Positions 9,971-22,460 are shown, counted from the stretch's first letter. The stretch: 64,000 nt of DNA from Chamaecyparis obtusa (GCA_027943335.1 BSBK01001534.1:303001-367000), one strand, 5' to 3'. Notes: generated by a model from the sequence alone, not told the origin. Numbers and translations are program-made.

Positions 9971-11176
9971 CTAGTTAGAGCTCATAGAGCCACTCCCTTC
10001 ATTAGTGACTACAGGATTGGTTTGCTTGATAGGTTTAGGAATCCACTTCTGTCTCATCTGCTTCCTAATGTTATTTGCTTTTGCTTTCTTTTCATCTTCA
10101 ATTTTGCCTAAATTCATGCAATTTTTAGCTATGTGACCAAGCTTAGTGCAATTATAACATCTTATGGTAATATCCCTTTTTCTCAAGTGGTGCCTTACAC
10201 AATTCATGCCAATGTGTCCATATTCTCCATAGTAATGACATCTACACCAAGTGTTGTAATCCTAACCAAACATTGCTTTAATAATTTATTCCGTGAGATT
10301 GGGTGTTTTAGTTTTGCATTCTGATGCCTTATGACCTTGTTTGCTACATTTGTGACATATGCCTTTAAATCTTGGTTTCTCCTTGCATTCATTTGCTTTA
10401 TGACCAAGCTGATTGCAATTATAGCATTTTCCATTCAATTTTGCTTTTCCATTGCTCCAACATTTGTTTGAAGTATGACCAATTTTGCCATAGTGATTAC
10501 AGGTATGTTTCTAATTCTTTTGAGTACCTTGTTTGGAGGATTCACCTTCCTCTTTGTATCCAAGTCCTACTTTTCCTTTTTTCCTATGAAGGTTTCGTTC
10601 ATACACCTGATTCATATCTTCTTGAGATTTCAACATTCTCTCATTGATTTTCCTTTTAGCATCTAGCTCACTCATCACTCTTAAATTGATTTGCTTTTCA
10701 GATCTCAGCTCTTCTCTCATATTTTCATTTTCTGATCTTAGAATCAAGATTTCTTCATTTGCATTGGAGATTTGATCAATAAGATTTTCTAGCTGAAGAG
10801 TTTTATTCTGGATTTCATTGTTCTTTCCATCTATTTCATCTTTCATCTTGTTTCTTTATTCCAAGACTTCACAGAATCTTGTTGACTAAATTTCCTGTTC
10901 TCTTTTCAATTTTCTCACTTCTTCTTGCAGAGATCCACTCTTTTCTAGAAGTTCTTTGATTGCATTGTTTGCTTCATCTGAGCTGCTTCAAGGGAAAAAG
11001 TCTTTAATCTTTTCTTCAACATATTGGTGGTCATTGATCTGATTTGCAAGTTCCTTCCTTCTTTTTAGGGAAAGGGAAAGGGAAAGATGCTCTCTTGCTT
11101 CTTTGAGTTGAGTTATGGCCATTTCCAGATCTAGCTTTTCATTCTTAATTACTTTGTTCAGTCTGAATATCTCCAT
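9971..11176 (-). pseudogene. gag: Gag with coiled coil and five tandem CCHC-type knuckles
   Basis: A single minus frame runs from ATG 11176, about 50 bases after the primer-binding site, to 9971 (about 400 codons) with several in-frame stops. The N-terminal half is heptad-rich Lys/Glu coiled coil. The C-terminal part holds five knuckles in series. Three are intact (CYNCNQLGHKANEC, CHKCSKQGHKASEC, CYNCTKLGHIAKNC). Two have the second cysteine changed to tyrosine (CNHYGKIGHTSNKC, CHYYGEYGHIGMNC), each a single G-to-A step from TGT. The tail has QKWIPKPIK. Gag proteins of this type coat the element RNA in the virus-like particle. One or two knuckles are usual, so five is unusual. Confidence 0.75.
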
Positions 11177-11222
11177 TGTCCTAAATCTTTTCTCAAGGTG
11201 TCAAACTTTATTCTGAGATCCA

Positions 11223-11240
11223 TTGAGCTCTGATACCAAT
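11223..11240 (-). other. tRNA-Met primer-binding site
   Basis: The minus strand reads TTGGTATCAGAGCTCAAT right after the LTR end TTCTAACA. TGGTATCAGAGC is the standard complement of the 3' end of plant initiator tRNA-Met. Confidence 0.9.
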
Positions 11241-12334
11241 TGTTAGAAATATTCAAGACTATCTAGGTTACTGAGAGGGGAGGAGTGAATCAGTAACTTT
11301 AAAACTTTTAATAGATTCAAATCTTAATAATATTAGATTGATAATCTGACTGCATGCATGAGTAACAGAAAGAATAAAACATTCATAACACTTAGAACAC
11401 AGAGATTTGGTGACCCAGAAACCTTCCAAGTAGAAAGTAAAACTGGGGTGGGGATGATACCCACAAAACTTCAATACTGCAGTATAAAGTTTGCCAGTTA
11501 AGGCTTACAATGATCACTTCTGATGATCTGCCCTGTTAGGAGCAATAAGGACTACTAGGTCCACCTTGTTAGAGGTTTTACAAACATACAATGAAGTATG
11601 CACTCGGTTAAGAGATTTTTACAAAGACTGTTAAGTCTACCCAGTTAAAGGATTTCAAGTTGATTCACCTGTTAGGATGAAACAGTAGATCTCTTACTTG
11701 CAACTGTACTTGCCAATTGAGATTCTTTGATGTACTGATCACCTTCTGTGATGGATAGATCTTTGCTTCTTCTTATACTACTATAGCCCTTTGTAATTCA
11801 CGTATCTCTACCTTTCTCTCCTTTTTATTATACTTCTCTATATCTTCCTTTTTGGATATGACATAAAACATTGTTTATATATCAATCTAAGTCAATTCCA
11901 AAATAATTACAGAGTTAGCTCTTAAACAAGTAAACACAAATATTACTGAGTCGGCCCAAATATAGTTACACGGTTACTGCAAACTAACTTGGTGACTTTC
12001 TGATACTCGGCGTCCACTGCGTTACTCGGCATCGTCATGCACTCGGTAGAAGTGGAAGCTCGGTCCATACTAACCACTCAATCATAGTTTTGAACTCGAT
12101 AAATAATGGAGACTCGGTAGATAAAGTGTTACTCGGTAGAAACTAAATTTCCTATTTAACCATGTAGCACTCGGTAAACACTATGAAACTTTGCGAGCTC
12201 GGTATGCACTGTTCTACTCGGTAAGCTCTGTTCTTCTCGATAAGCTCTATTCTACTCAGTATGTACTGGTCTACTCGGTATGCACTATTCAGAATAAGTG
12301 TTGTCACTAATGACAATCATGCTTAATGCCAACA
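11241..12334 (-). mobile_element. Complete 5' LTR (1,094 bp) of the pol-less element
   Basis: Read on the minus strand it starts TGTTGGCATTAAGC (12334) and ends TTCTAACA (11241). Its first 600 bases are matched by 5423-6022. A TATA-like TATATAAAC lies near 11874-11884, with the CTCGGTA array just upstream in U3. Confidence 0.9.
12000..12295. repeat. CTCGGTA direct-repeat array in the U3 of the 5' LTR
   Basis: This is the partner of the array at 5690-5990, again with about 12-14 copies of CTCGGTA or near variants. Several units that are mutated in one LTR copy are intact in the other, so the array was present before insertion and has decayed separately. Confidence 0.85.
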
Positions 12335-12378
12335 ATATGGACATGAGCTACATTTTGACTAGGAAATAAAGAGAAGCA

Positions 12379-14935
12379 ATGGGTCAAACTATTGATGAAA
12401 TTTTCCAAAGACATAGGGATAACATGTTGTTTGGTGATGACAATCAACCTAAATCACCCCCTATTAACTCAAGATATTTAGACACCCATCAAAGAGATGA
12501 AAGACATTATGGGCAAGCTCACCAAGATGCATGGTCACAACATGAAGACCAAAACAATGAATCTAGTGATGCTCATGTGAATGCCGCATTCACTAATGAC
12601 TTGTTCAAACATTCAAGGTCCAACTCTCCGCTCGAAACAACCTCAAGATATGCAACTGAAAGGCTTAAAATAATTGAGCATGAAAAGAAAGCCTTTTTTA
12701 GTAGAAGAAAGGTTTAGACACCTAGAGGAGGAGCAACAAGCCTTGCTAGAGTTGAGAAGAAAAGCATTTCAAGAGTAACAAGATAGGCTTCTAGCCCAAC
12801 TCAACAATAAATTCAACAATAGGGGTACCAACAGTGGAAACAAATCTACACCATCTACTCCCTCAAGAACCCCAAGAAGTAGGAGGTGGTCAAGGACCCC
12901 TTCAAGATCTCCTAGTCCTAGAGGAATGAGGATTTCACAACATAGGAGAAGAACACCTCCTAGGAACTTGAGACAACCCTCCCAATGAGATCATCATGGC
13001 TCTCAACATGGAGGAAGTAGTGCAAATTTTGATGATCAAGATATTATGAGAATGAAACAAGAGCCACTATTCCAACAATATGTGGAGAAGTATCTTGATC
13101 AAAATAAAGATAGGTTCCTAGAGAGCTTGATTAAAAAGGGTGCCAGGGTCCCTTACAACTTTGATGTGGATAGGAGAATCAAGAAACAAGGACCCTCTCA
13201 AGAAGATGAGATCAAACAACTTAAACGAATGATGGAAAAGTTTTTGGCACCTAAAAGTTCCTTTTCACTTGATTCTATTTGTCCCAATCCTTTCGACAAA
13301 AGTGTGAGTATGAAGGACTTTCCTAGAAAATTTGAAATCCCCTAGTATGACAAGTATGATGGAAATGGTGACCCACATGATCATGTGCATCAGTTCTATA
13401 TCATGAGTTTTGAGTTTCACCAAGATGACTCCTATCTTATGAGATTATTTCCAAGGAGCCTCAAGGGCCAAGCCATGGAGTGGTTTACCAACATAACCCC
13501 TCCCATCAAAACTTTCAAGGAACTTGTTCACAAATTTGTTCAACATTTTGCATACAACTTGTCAAGATCAGTCACTATGTTGGACTTGTGCAATTTGAAA
13601 CAAAACCAAGGGGAATCCTTTGTTACCTTCTTGCAAAGGTGGAGATGATTGTGCTCTCGCTATTCTAGGACTATCCCTGAACATGAAATGATTGACATCA
13701 TTGTTAGTAATTTGGTGCCTGAAATGCATTATGAGGTTCGAAAGATGGTCTTTGATTCCTTTGATACTATGGTTGAGACCGCATGTCAAATTGAGGATGT
13801 CTTGAAAGAGAAAGGCATTTTGACCAAATATAGCAATAACAACAATGGTCAGAATCCTAACAATACCAATAAGGACAAAGGCAAACACTCACACTAGAAC
13901 AAGATTAATCAAGTAGTCAACGATGGAGTTGTGGACTCTTCCCAACCCAAGGATCAAGGAGTCCTCCATTTGTCTAGTGTAGTCCAAGCTATGAAGCTCA
14001 ACACATCCTCCAACCAACAAGAGCATAAACCAAAGTATCAAGAAAGGTCTAAGAAGGAGAGGTGACAATTTTCCAAATTGGGTGACTCCTATGAGGATGT
14101 TTTCAAGATGCTTACTACCAATAATCTTGCACAACCACAAGATCCAGCAAACTTCTGCATACCTGACGTTAAGCCACATTGGTGGAATGAAAAAGATTTC
14201 TGCAAATTCCACAATGGCATTGGACATGACATCAAACATTGCTGGAAACTTAAGCACCTTATTCAGGATCTTATTGAAAGTGGAAAACTTAAGATTGATG
14301 GGTTGAATACTAATGCAGACCATAAGGCATTCAAGGAGCCTTTGCCCAAATATGAAAAGGGGGAAACCTCTAAACCCAAGAATGGAAAGGCCAAAATCAA
14401 CTATACCTACACAGGTGCAGAAAATGTGGTCAATATGCTTGAGGTTGTTGAGGAAAGTGTCAACATCATGTGAAACAAAGATTCTTATGGTCATGATGTG
14501 GGCTCTCCTCCTATATTTGATGAAGAACCCATGGTGGTGCTTAGGGGTCCTCACTCTCAAAGGTCATCCCAAGATCTTAACGCTATCACCAGAAGCCAAA
14601 GCCAAGGTCCTGTGGTTATTAGAGGTCCTAGTTCCAATCAGTCCAACAAACCCAAGCAAGTGACATTCAAGAATGTCACCACTAAGTCAGTGGTCAACCC
14701 TAAAATGAGCTACAATCTTGTTGACCATTTACAAAGAATGCTAGCTCAAATCTCAATCTTTGAACTCTTGGAATTGTCTCCAACACATAAGTGTGTCCTT
14801 GAGGATGCTTTGTGTACAACCAATGTTATTAACAACATAGATGTTGACCAATTTCAAAATATGGTTAACCACCTTGCCAACCCTCATTACCTAAATTCTC
14901 AGAAAAAGATGACAAGCCTTGAGCCATCCGCATAA
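12379..14935 (+). pseudogene. gag: Gag of the Tat element
   Basis: The reading frame starts MGQTIDEIFQRHRDN at 12379 and is broken by stops near 12715, 12775, 12985, 13344, 13646, 13896, 14063, 14471 and 14933, plus at least one frame change. A Ser/Arg/Pro-rich segment (about 12850-12985) precedes the retrotransposon gag domain (about 13345-13830), with YDKYDGNGDPHDHV and FPRSLKGQAMEWF. A single CCHC knuckle CKFHNGIGHDIKHC lies at about 14190-14235. Many of the stops are TAG or TGA at places where CAG or CGA would restore a plausible residue. Confidence 0.8.
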
Positions 14936-14937
14936 TC

Positions 14938-15410
14938 TTTCCCTTCATATTGAAGTCATGATCCACAAGACCTATGTCAGGCATGTGTTGATTGATTGGG
15001 GTGTTGGGCTCAATATTTGTTCCTTGAGTCTGTTGAAGATACTGGGTTACTCTAACAAAGTTATTGATACCTAGAAGAAAATCACCATCAAAACCTATGA
15101 TGAGGCTAAGAGAAGCTCCAAAGGCTTGGCCATCCTTCCTATCAGGATTGGCCCCATTGAAAAGGACATTTTGTTTTAGATTGTTGATGCTGGTCCTTTA
15201 GCATATAATATCCTACTTGGTAGACCATGGATCCATGACATGTAAGTGATTCCATCCACCTACCACCAATGTGTTAAGTTCCCCTATAATGGAATTGAAG
15301 TTTTTATACCAAGGGATAGCACATTATCTGTTAATACAATTTTAGCAGGGACTCATGTTCCTCTCAATAGAGAAGCAAAGAATTTTGATGTCACTTTAGC
15401 AAAATGCTAG
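14938..15410 (+). pseudogene. Aspartic protease region of the Tat element
   Basis: The frame shows HVLIDWGVGLNICSLSLLK, the usual position of the D-[S/T/G]-G active site. Here it is D-W-G, so the second position is replaced by Trp. ILLGRPWIHD, the conserved C-terminal protease motif of plant Ty3/gypsy elements, follows near 15208-15240. Stops occur at about 15073, 15178 and 15240. The enzyme would have cleaved the Gag-Pol polyprotein. Confidence 0.75.
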
Positions 15411-15889
15411 AATAAGTTCAAGGCCATAGACCTTGGTATGGGGGGATATCAAATTGACTCCTTTACAAAATTGCACATCTCATCGAAGTCCTATGGAAAA
15501 CCTTCACAAGAGATGTGTCCTTCATCCTCAGCTATGACCTTGTTTGATACATTTGTAGAGTCCTCAGTACCCATCTAGGATGAAAAAGAAGAGATAGCTA
15601 TCAAGGACTGGATCTATAGAGAAGACAAATACTTGCATAATGAAAACTTATCTCCCTCTCCTAAGGTCTATGAAAGAGGGTATACTCTCATCAAGAACAT
15701 GGGCTATCCAAGTCATGGCCCTCTTAGTCCCAGATTAGATGCTAGAGCTAAACCATTCAACCATGCTCTTTTTGGCTGCAGATCTAAGACAACAGTTGGC
15801 CTAGGTTTTGAAAGACAAAACAAGAAAAATACTCCTATCCTTGTTGTGACAGATAGTGATGATGAATCAAACTACATACCTATTACCCA
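15411..15889 (+). pseudogene. Protease-RT linker, left part
   Basis: This is a weakly conserved stretch of the polyprotein in the same orientation. An open segment from about 15633 contains GYPSHGPLSPR and ends with VVTDSDDESNYIPITQ. No catalytic motif is expected here. The frame is lost where the LTR-like sequence begins. Confidence 0.5.
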
Positions 15890-18050
15890 AAAATTCCCTA
15901 TCATTCATTTTTGGCCATGGTCCTATTTTTTTCAAAGAAATGCCCAAGTGTCGAAGTCCAGTGTGTTTTCTGCCTTTTGGCCCAAAAACCCAGTGTGTTT
16001 TTTACCTTCTCTCTAAAGGCTTAGGATGTTTTTTACTTTTGGTCCAAAGATTCTCTGTGTTTTTGACCTCCGGTTTGAAAACCCTCTATGTTTTCAACCC
16101 TAAGTGCGCAACTCCAACCAAGCGGGTCCCAATTCCTCATAGTCCTACAAGTGCAGTGGAGATCTGATGGCTATCGCATAATCTCATGGAATCTTTTGAG
16201 TCCATGAGATCATGCGACAATGGTTGGATTAGAATCTCAGTGGGTCCACATTTTTTTGAGTGAGGTGGCATATTTCCCAAGTGCACTATCGTGACCAGGT
16301 GGGTCCCAGTTTCTAACATCACCGTGGGGCCAGTTAGCAGTCAAGCAAACAATAAGGTGGTGGTCAGTGGCTAACATCTTACGGTTGGTCAAATGATCAC
16401 ATGGGCTCTTCTGAGCCCATTCAACCATGCAACAAACCATCAATGGTTTCAGTGGTGCTGCCAGTGTTCATCGGGTAGCATCTTCCTGTTGGTCACATGA
16501 TCGCATGGGATCTTCCAATCCCATGTGACCATGCAACAAGCCATTAGTGGTTGTGATGGGATTTAAGCAGGTGGTCGGTGTAATAGTTTCATGCTGGTCA
16601 CATGATCACATGTGGCTTTCTAACCGCATGTGATCATGTGACAAGCCGTCACGGTAAACAGTGACTTCGATGGTGGGCCAAGGGGGTGATGACATGTCGA
16701 TCTTGTGGGCCGGCAGTATAGCATGGGCCCCGTAGATGCAAGATCTACGATGGTCACATGTTTGCATGAGATCTTTCAAGCTCATGTGATCATGTGACTA
16801 CTGTCAGATTCTTCTGGCATTTCCTGTGGTGTGGTCATGGGTCTAGCCGAGGTGTTTGATTCTTGTTGGTCCACGTGGTTGGTAGTTTGGATATTTGGTA
16901 GGGCCATGTGTCTTACGTGGTGATGGTGGATTCAAAGAGGCTTGTTGCATGATTACATGAGGCTTTTTTAGCTCATGCGATCATGTAACTAGTGTTATTT
17001 CAAAGCGGAGGAAAATTCAGTGAAGCTGGTCGCATGATCGCATGAGGCTTTTTTAGCTCATGCGATCATGTGACCAGTGACATTTTCAAGCAGTATGGCC
17101 AATTTTGGTGGGCTTTTTCTGTGAGATGGTTGCAGTGGTATGGTAACTCGAAAAAATTGATGTCGCCAAGACATTTTCTAGTTGCAAGTTGCGGAGTTGA
17201 TGAAGGAGGTGTGGGCAATCATCAGGGGTCAATTCTTTGTCCCAGCAGGGTACATTTGTGCATTCATGGCAAGGCCAATTTGCAGAGAGGTTGATGAATC
17301 CAAGTTGTTGTGTCTGCAGGTTGTTTACGGTACAAAGATGGGCATGCAAGGGGAGATATATCTGATCAGTTAAGATATTTGTAGAATTGTATTTATAATC
17401 AGATTTGACTGATAGGATTGGTTATTAAATTGGTAAATCTATACCCTGGTTAACTTTTGACTCCTGCCTGCGTGTAGTTGAGTTTGTATATAATATTTTT
17501 TGGAGCCTGTAGTGCTCAGAATTTACCAATTATAAAAAAGGAAAGTTTCTTTCCCAAAGGTTATTTGAAGGCATTCTTTCTGCCCCTTAACTTTCTGCAA
17601 TTGTTAAATTTTCATTGATTGTTCAGATATTGCAAAGCATTCTGTGACATTTTTCCTATCTTCATGCCTTCTTATGTGAGTTATCTCTTATTGGATTGAA
17701 TTTTATGAATGTTGTCAATAGAAATTGGGGTTCCTGGTCCCTCTCACTTTCTATGATTTTGTGTGTTACTGTGTCTAATCTGATTTAGATGTTTTGTGGG
17801 TATGCTACAGCCCTTAGTAGTCTTGTCTCATTCCTACACCTAGTTGCAGAGGAGGATATTTGTTTGCAGGTCATAGGTTGAGTCTTCTATTCAAGCCTTC
17901 CTATGAAATACTTATGCAAACCTATCTAGTGAGTGGTGACTTATTAGACCTGATTCCTCCATTGATCTCATCCCTCTATACTAAGATCCAAACCCTAGTT
18001 TCAGTGCATCACCTAGTAGGATAGATTTGCTTTCAGTCATTTCCCTTTCC
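15890..18050 (+). mobile_element. LTR-like insertion (probable solo LTR) in the pol region
   Basis: This sequence interrupts the polyprotein frame and resembles, in plus orientation, the U3 of the 3-kb LTRs at 39662-42703 and 44706-54488. It has the same run of GTGTTTTC/GAAAAC repeats at the start (15950-16110), then GTCGCATGATCGCATG hairpins, then a TATA-like GTATATAATA near 17483. I see no primer-binding site, ORF or second LTR, which suggests a solo LTR. Its exact ends and target duplication are not clear to me. Confidence 0.55.
16168..17075. repeat. Array of seven GTCGCATGATCGCATG hairpins
   Basis: Seven inverted repeats of about 48 bases lie near 16168, 16386, 16492, 16597, 16752, 16942 and 17028. 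The best (17028-17075) has arms GGTCGCATGATCGCATGAG and CTCATGCGATCATGTGACC with one mismatch and a 10-base loop. The loop and inner stem vary between units while the outer GTCRCATGATCRCATG is kept. Confidence 0.85.
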
Positions 18051-18054
18051 ATGT

Positions 18055-19254
18055 ACTCCTTCTATCCCTTTCCCTCAAAAGTTTACTTTCCTATCTAAGA
18101 AGCAAACTAAGGTGACTATCCAAGAGGAACCAGCCTAGAACCTGGAGGTCTCATCTCGATTAGCAAAGGTCCCACAACCTTGAGATGATTCCCATGTTAT
18201 ACTGGATTATCAAGACCAAGAGAGCTTAAGATCAGAGGCACAAATTTAGTGTATAACAATACCCAATTTGCAAAATCAGCAGGACATGTGTGAAGATTGG
18301 GTCCCTTCCACCAATCTCCTTTGGGGAGATTCAGATATTCTAATTGCCAATCCAATAGTTTCAAACATAGAGCAACAAGAGTCCGCTATTGAAGATCATA
18401 TTGAGGATCCTATTCAAGAACATCAATACACAAATGGCATTCAAGAGGGTGTTACCCTTGGTGACATTACAGCTTCTACATCTAGACAATGCAAACATAC
18501 CTAGTGCAAACATCCCAGTCAGGATTTAGACATGGACTCTCATGAATATGAGTGGGAATCACTCTCTGATTCTTCTACAATTGACATGGACATTGATGTT
18601 GTTCATGCTTATAGTGCCCAACCTGATGTAGCTAATGATTCTAGTGTAGGATGAGTGGATTTGAATTTGCAAGTCACTTTCATGGATGATGCTTCCCTTG
18701 GTAGGATAAGTCCCCATTTGGATAACTTAGAGGGATACTTGTAAGATCCTAACTCTACAACCACTAGAGATGATGCCATTCACATACACAACATTGAACC
18801 AGTCATTGACCTGCCTCTTTCCAATCCTCATCTAATTGATTGGTCTCAATGCTATCAAGAGCCTCAGCTCCTAACTTTCCAAAATGACTATGAGATAGCA
18901 TGTTACCTAAATGCTCTTGAACCTATAGTCTCTTCCACCAGTGAACCAATTACAAGCATGACAGAACTAGATATCAAGTACCTTAGTCACAAAATGAGAA
19001 GAAAAGAAAAAAAGAATAAGAGTTCTGATGGCAAAAACCACTGTGTGGTGGTGTAAGAACCAAAAAAAGTAAAAATAAAAGACGTGTCTGAGGGTGAAAC
19101 CCTCTTTGAGGCACCTAAGGATGAGGTACTTGATCATCTCCCAAGTTACTTTCAGGACAGGTCTTTAGTGCTTGTCGAGCCTACACAGCCAGTCAATTTG
19201 AATACAAAAGAGGCTCCACAAATAGTGCATTTAGCTCGGTCTTTATCAGGATAA
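18055..19254 (+). pseudogene. Protease-RT linker, right part
   Basis: One plus frame continues with occasional stops (TAG at about 18136, TGA at 18181, TAG at 18247, and others) from FTFLSKKQTKVTIQEEPA through acidic Asp/Ser/His-rich sequence to the start of RT. Tat elements usually have a long, poorly conserved linker here. Confidence 0.6.
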
Positions 19255-21100
19255 GAAAAAGAAGCATATACCAAGTTCCTACAAACCAAGAAGATCAATT
19301 TTGCTTGGACTTACTCAGACATGCCAAGGTTGGACACTAATCTCATTATGCATCACTTGTCCATAGCTCCTGGTATCAAACCAATAAAACAAAAATTGAG
19401 GAAAATGCATCCTCACATAGCTCTTCTTGTCAATGTTGAACTAGAAAAACTCTATAGTGCAGGATTTATAAGAGCCATTGATTATGCCGAATGGATATCC
19501 AATATTGTACCAGTTTCAAAACATGACAAGTCCATTCGTGTCTGCACAGATTTTAGAGATCTTAATAAAGCATGCCCAAAGGATGATTTTCCACTTCCAA
19601 ACATAGACATGATAGTGGACATGACTGTGGGATATGAGATCTATTCTTTGATGGATAGTTTTTCTGGGTATAATCAAATCAAAATAGCTCTTGAAGACCA
19701 GGAAAAGACTACTTTCACTTGTGCACGGAGAACCTATTGCTGGAACGTCATGCCATTTGGATTAAAGAATGCAAGAGCTACTTATCAAAGAGCTATGACT
19801 ACTATATTCCATGACATGATGCATAAAAATATGGAAGATTATGTGGATGACACCTTGGCAAAATCTAAAAAAATGGATACACACCTAGGCGATTTGGAAG
19901 TCATTCTAGATTGTATGGAATAGTGTCAATTGAGATTAAATCCCAAAAAGTGTGCATTTGGAGTCACCTTTGGAAAACTCCTAGGATTTATCATTTTAGC
20001 TAAAGGAATAGAGGTGGACCCAGAAAAAGTTCAAGCAATATTAGATATGCCACCTCCCAAAAACATCAACCAAATGAGGACTCTCCACGGATGCCTTCAA
20101 TCTATAAGGAGGTTTATTTCACAACTAGCTGATAGAGCTCAACCCTTCAATAAAACATTACACAAAGGGGTTGAATGTGTCTGGAATGAAGATTGTCAGC
20201 AAAGCATGGACCAAATCAAGCAATACTTGGCCAATCCTCCAATCTTAATGCCTCCTATCCTAGGAAAACCACTCATATTGTATGTGTCAGCAACAGAATC
20301 TTCCCTGTGGGCATTATTGGCTCAACTTGATGATATTGGAAAAGAAAGAGCTATATACTACATCATTTTTACTTTGGTGTCATATGAGGTCAATTACACT
20401 ACTATTAAAAAATCTTGCCTAGTAGTGGTGTTTTCTTCCCCAAAGTTGCAACATTACATGCTTGTGCATACAATACACCTCATTGCAAAAATTGATCCTC
20501 TCAAATATTTTCTTGGTAAGGCTTCTCTCATAGGTAGACTTGCTAAGTGGATGATGATCTTATCAGAATTTGACATAGATTATGTTGAGTGTAAGGCTAT
20601 AAAAGGACAAGCCATTGCAGACCAATTGGCTGATTTTCCAATTCGAGATAAAGCACCAATTCAAGTTGAATTTCTAGATGAGCACATAATGTACATGACT
20701 GCACGAACATGGAAGATGTTCTTTGATGGCTCTTTCATGCAAAATGGTTCAAGTGTCAGAGTGTTATTTGTTTCTCCTCATGGGTACACAATTCCTAAGT
20801 CCTACAAACTATTATTCCCATGTACAAATAACATTGTTGAGTATGAGGCCTTGACAAATGGATTAAAAATGGCAATAGAATGGAGAATCATAGAGCTGAA
20901 TATTTATGGGGATTCACAATTAATTGTCAACCAAGTTAATGAAGCATACCAAACCAAAGATAAAAAACTAGAACCCTACAAGAAAATGGTTGATTCATTG
21001 TGACGATATTTCACCTTTGTTACATTTCAGCAAATCCCTAGAGCAAAGAACAAAGCAGTTGATGCTATGGCTACATTGGCTTCACTTCTTCAGCTAGAAT
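19255..21100 (+). pseudogene. pol: Reverse transcriptase with two RNase H domains
   Basis: One frame is interrupted by few stops (19921 TAG, 21001 TGA and one near 21100). RT motifs are clear: FRDLNKACPKDDFPLPNID, LMDSFSGYNQIKIA with the first catalytic Asp, MPFGLKNARATYQ, and YVDDTLAKSKK with the catalytic Asp pair. The usual RNase H follows (about 20270-20650, ending GQAIADQLADFP). A second, archaeal-type RNase H follows that (about 20700-21090) with FFDGS, TNNIVEYEAL and GDSQLIVNQV, which keep its Asp/Glu positions. The dual RNase H supports Tat lineage within Ty3/gypsy. Confidence 0.9.
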
Positions 21101-21289
21101 AGCATGAGTCCAGATTTGAATTCCTGGTGGAAGAGCTACACTACCCTATCTATGACTCCCAAGAAAGCCAAGTTGTTTGTACCCTTGTTGGCCATGAGTC
21201 ATCCTGCTATGGTGCCATCTACTCATACCTCCATGATGGTACTATTCCTGAAACCTTCAATTGTTCTAAATGAAGAAACTTAATCCAAA

Positions 21290-22460
21290 ATGCCTCTCAG
21301 CACACCCTTATCTTTGGTGATCTCTATAGGAGGGGTTTAGATGGGACACTTCTTAGGTGTTTAGAAAAGGATGAGTCCAACCAAGCATTAGCTGACATTC
21401 ACGAGGGCATTTGTGGAGGACATTCTAATGGTCTTTCCATGGCCCAAAGGTTTCTTAGGGTGGGGTACTATTGGCCTACCATGCCGACAGATGTAGTAGC
21501 TTTTGCTAAATCATGCAAAAAGTGTTAGAAACATGGTAACCTAATACATGCTCCAGGAAGGGAGCTTATTCCTTCTATTTCTCATTGGCCATTTCAGTGC
21601 TGGGCCTTTGACCTTGTTGGGAAGATTCATCCCAACTCATCAGGTGGACACAAATTTATTATTACTGCTACTGATTACTTTACCAAATGGGTAGAAGCTA
21701 TCCCACTTTCTATTGCCTCAGGCAAGATAGTTTCTTTGTTTATTTTGAACCATATCATCTGTCAGTATGGAGTGCCTTCTGAAATAATCACTAATAATGG
21801 AGGGCAATTAAAAGCAAGGACCTTAAACATCTCTACAAGAAATTCAAGATAAAATAGCATTGGTCCTCCATTTACTTCCTGCAAGGAAATGGACAATTAG
21901 AGGCTTCAAATAAGACCATTCTCAAAATTCTCCATAGAACAGTTCACAAGAATGGTAGAGATTAGCATCTACAAATAAATTCGGCCTTGTGGGCTTATAG
22001 AATGAGTATTTGTACTCCAACATGGGCTACTCCTTTTTCCCTTACTTGTGGTGTTGAAGTAGTGTTAGCTTTAGAGGTGGAGATTCCTTCACTTAGAGTT
22101 TCCCTTAAAGGTTTAGTGACAAATGAAGACTACCATGCCATGAGGCTCCAAGAACTAGAACTTCTAGATGAAAAGCGTACAGCATCATTTGATCACATGA
22201 GAGTTTACCAAAAGCATATGTCCAAAGCATTCAACAAGAAGGTTTTCCCTAGAGAATTTCAAGTGGGAGATCTTGTCCTACATGAAAACCTTAACAACCA
22301 ACAACATAGAGAGCAAAAGGGAAAATTCGAACCTAATTGGCTTGGACCATACATTATTACTATTGCTTTTGGGACAGGTGCTTATTTACTATGTGATCTA
22401 GAGGGAGAATAGCTCCCTAATCCTATCAATGTGTTGCACCTAAAGAAGTTATATCCATGA
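21290..22460 (+). pseudogene. Integrase of the Tat element
   Basis: The zinc-binding region shows HEGICGGHSNG and CKKC (HHCC type), followed by the core with WAFDLVGKIHPNSSGGHKF. The second catalytic Asp, normally in DNGGQ, reads NNGGQ, so the D,D-35-E triad is broken. Frame changes and stops follow near 21850-21965. The C-terminal part (21987-22460) keeps FQVGDLVL, GPYIIT and LHLKKLYP before the TGA at 22458. No chromodomain is seen, as expected outside the chromovirus branch. Confidence 0.85.

Larger units (their letters stand above)
5423..12334 (-). mobile_element. Non-autonomous LTR element: gag plus a large unknown ORF, no pol
   Basis: The order on the minus strand is 5' LTR (11241-12334), tRNA-Met primer-binding site, gag with five knuckles (11176-9971), a roughly 420-bp gap, a second large coding region (9535-6696), about 660 bp without a clear frame, polypurine tract, and 3' LTR (6022-5423, cut off by an insertion). 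I find no RT, RNase H or integrase motifs, so the element would need enzymes in trans. The tRNA-Met site and LTR ends are usual for Ty1/copia, but superfamily cannot be fixed without pol. It is inserted in the Tat element on its right; the target duplication cannot be checked because the left end is outside the window. Confidence 0.75.
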
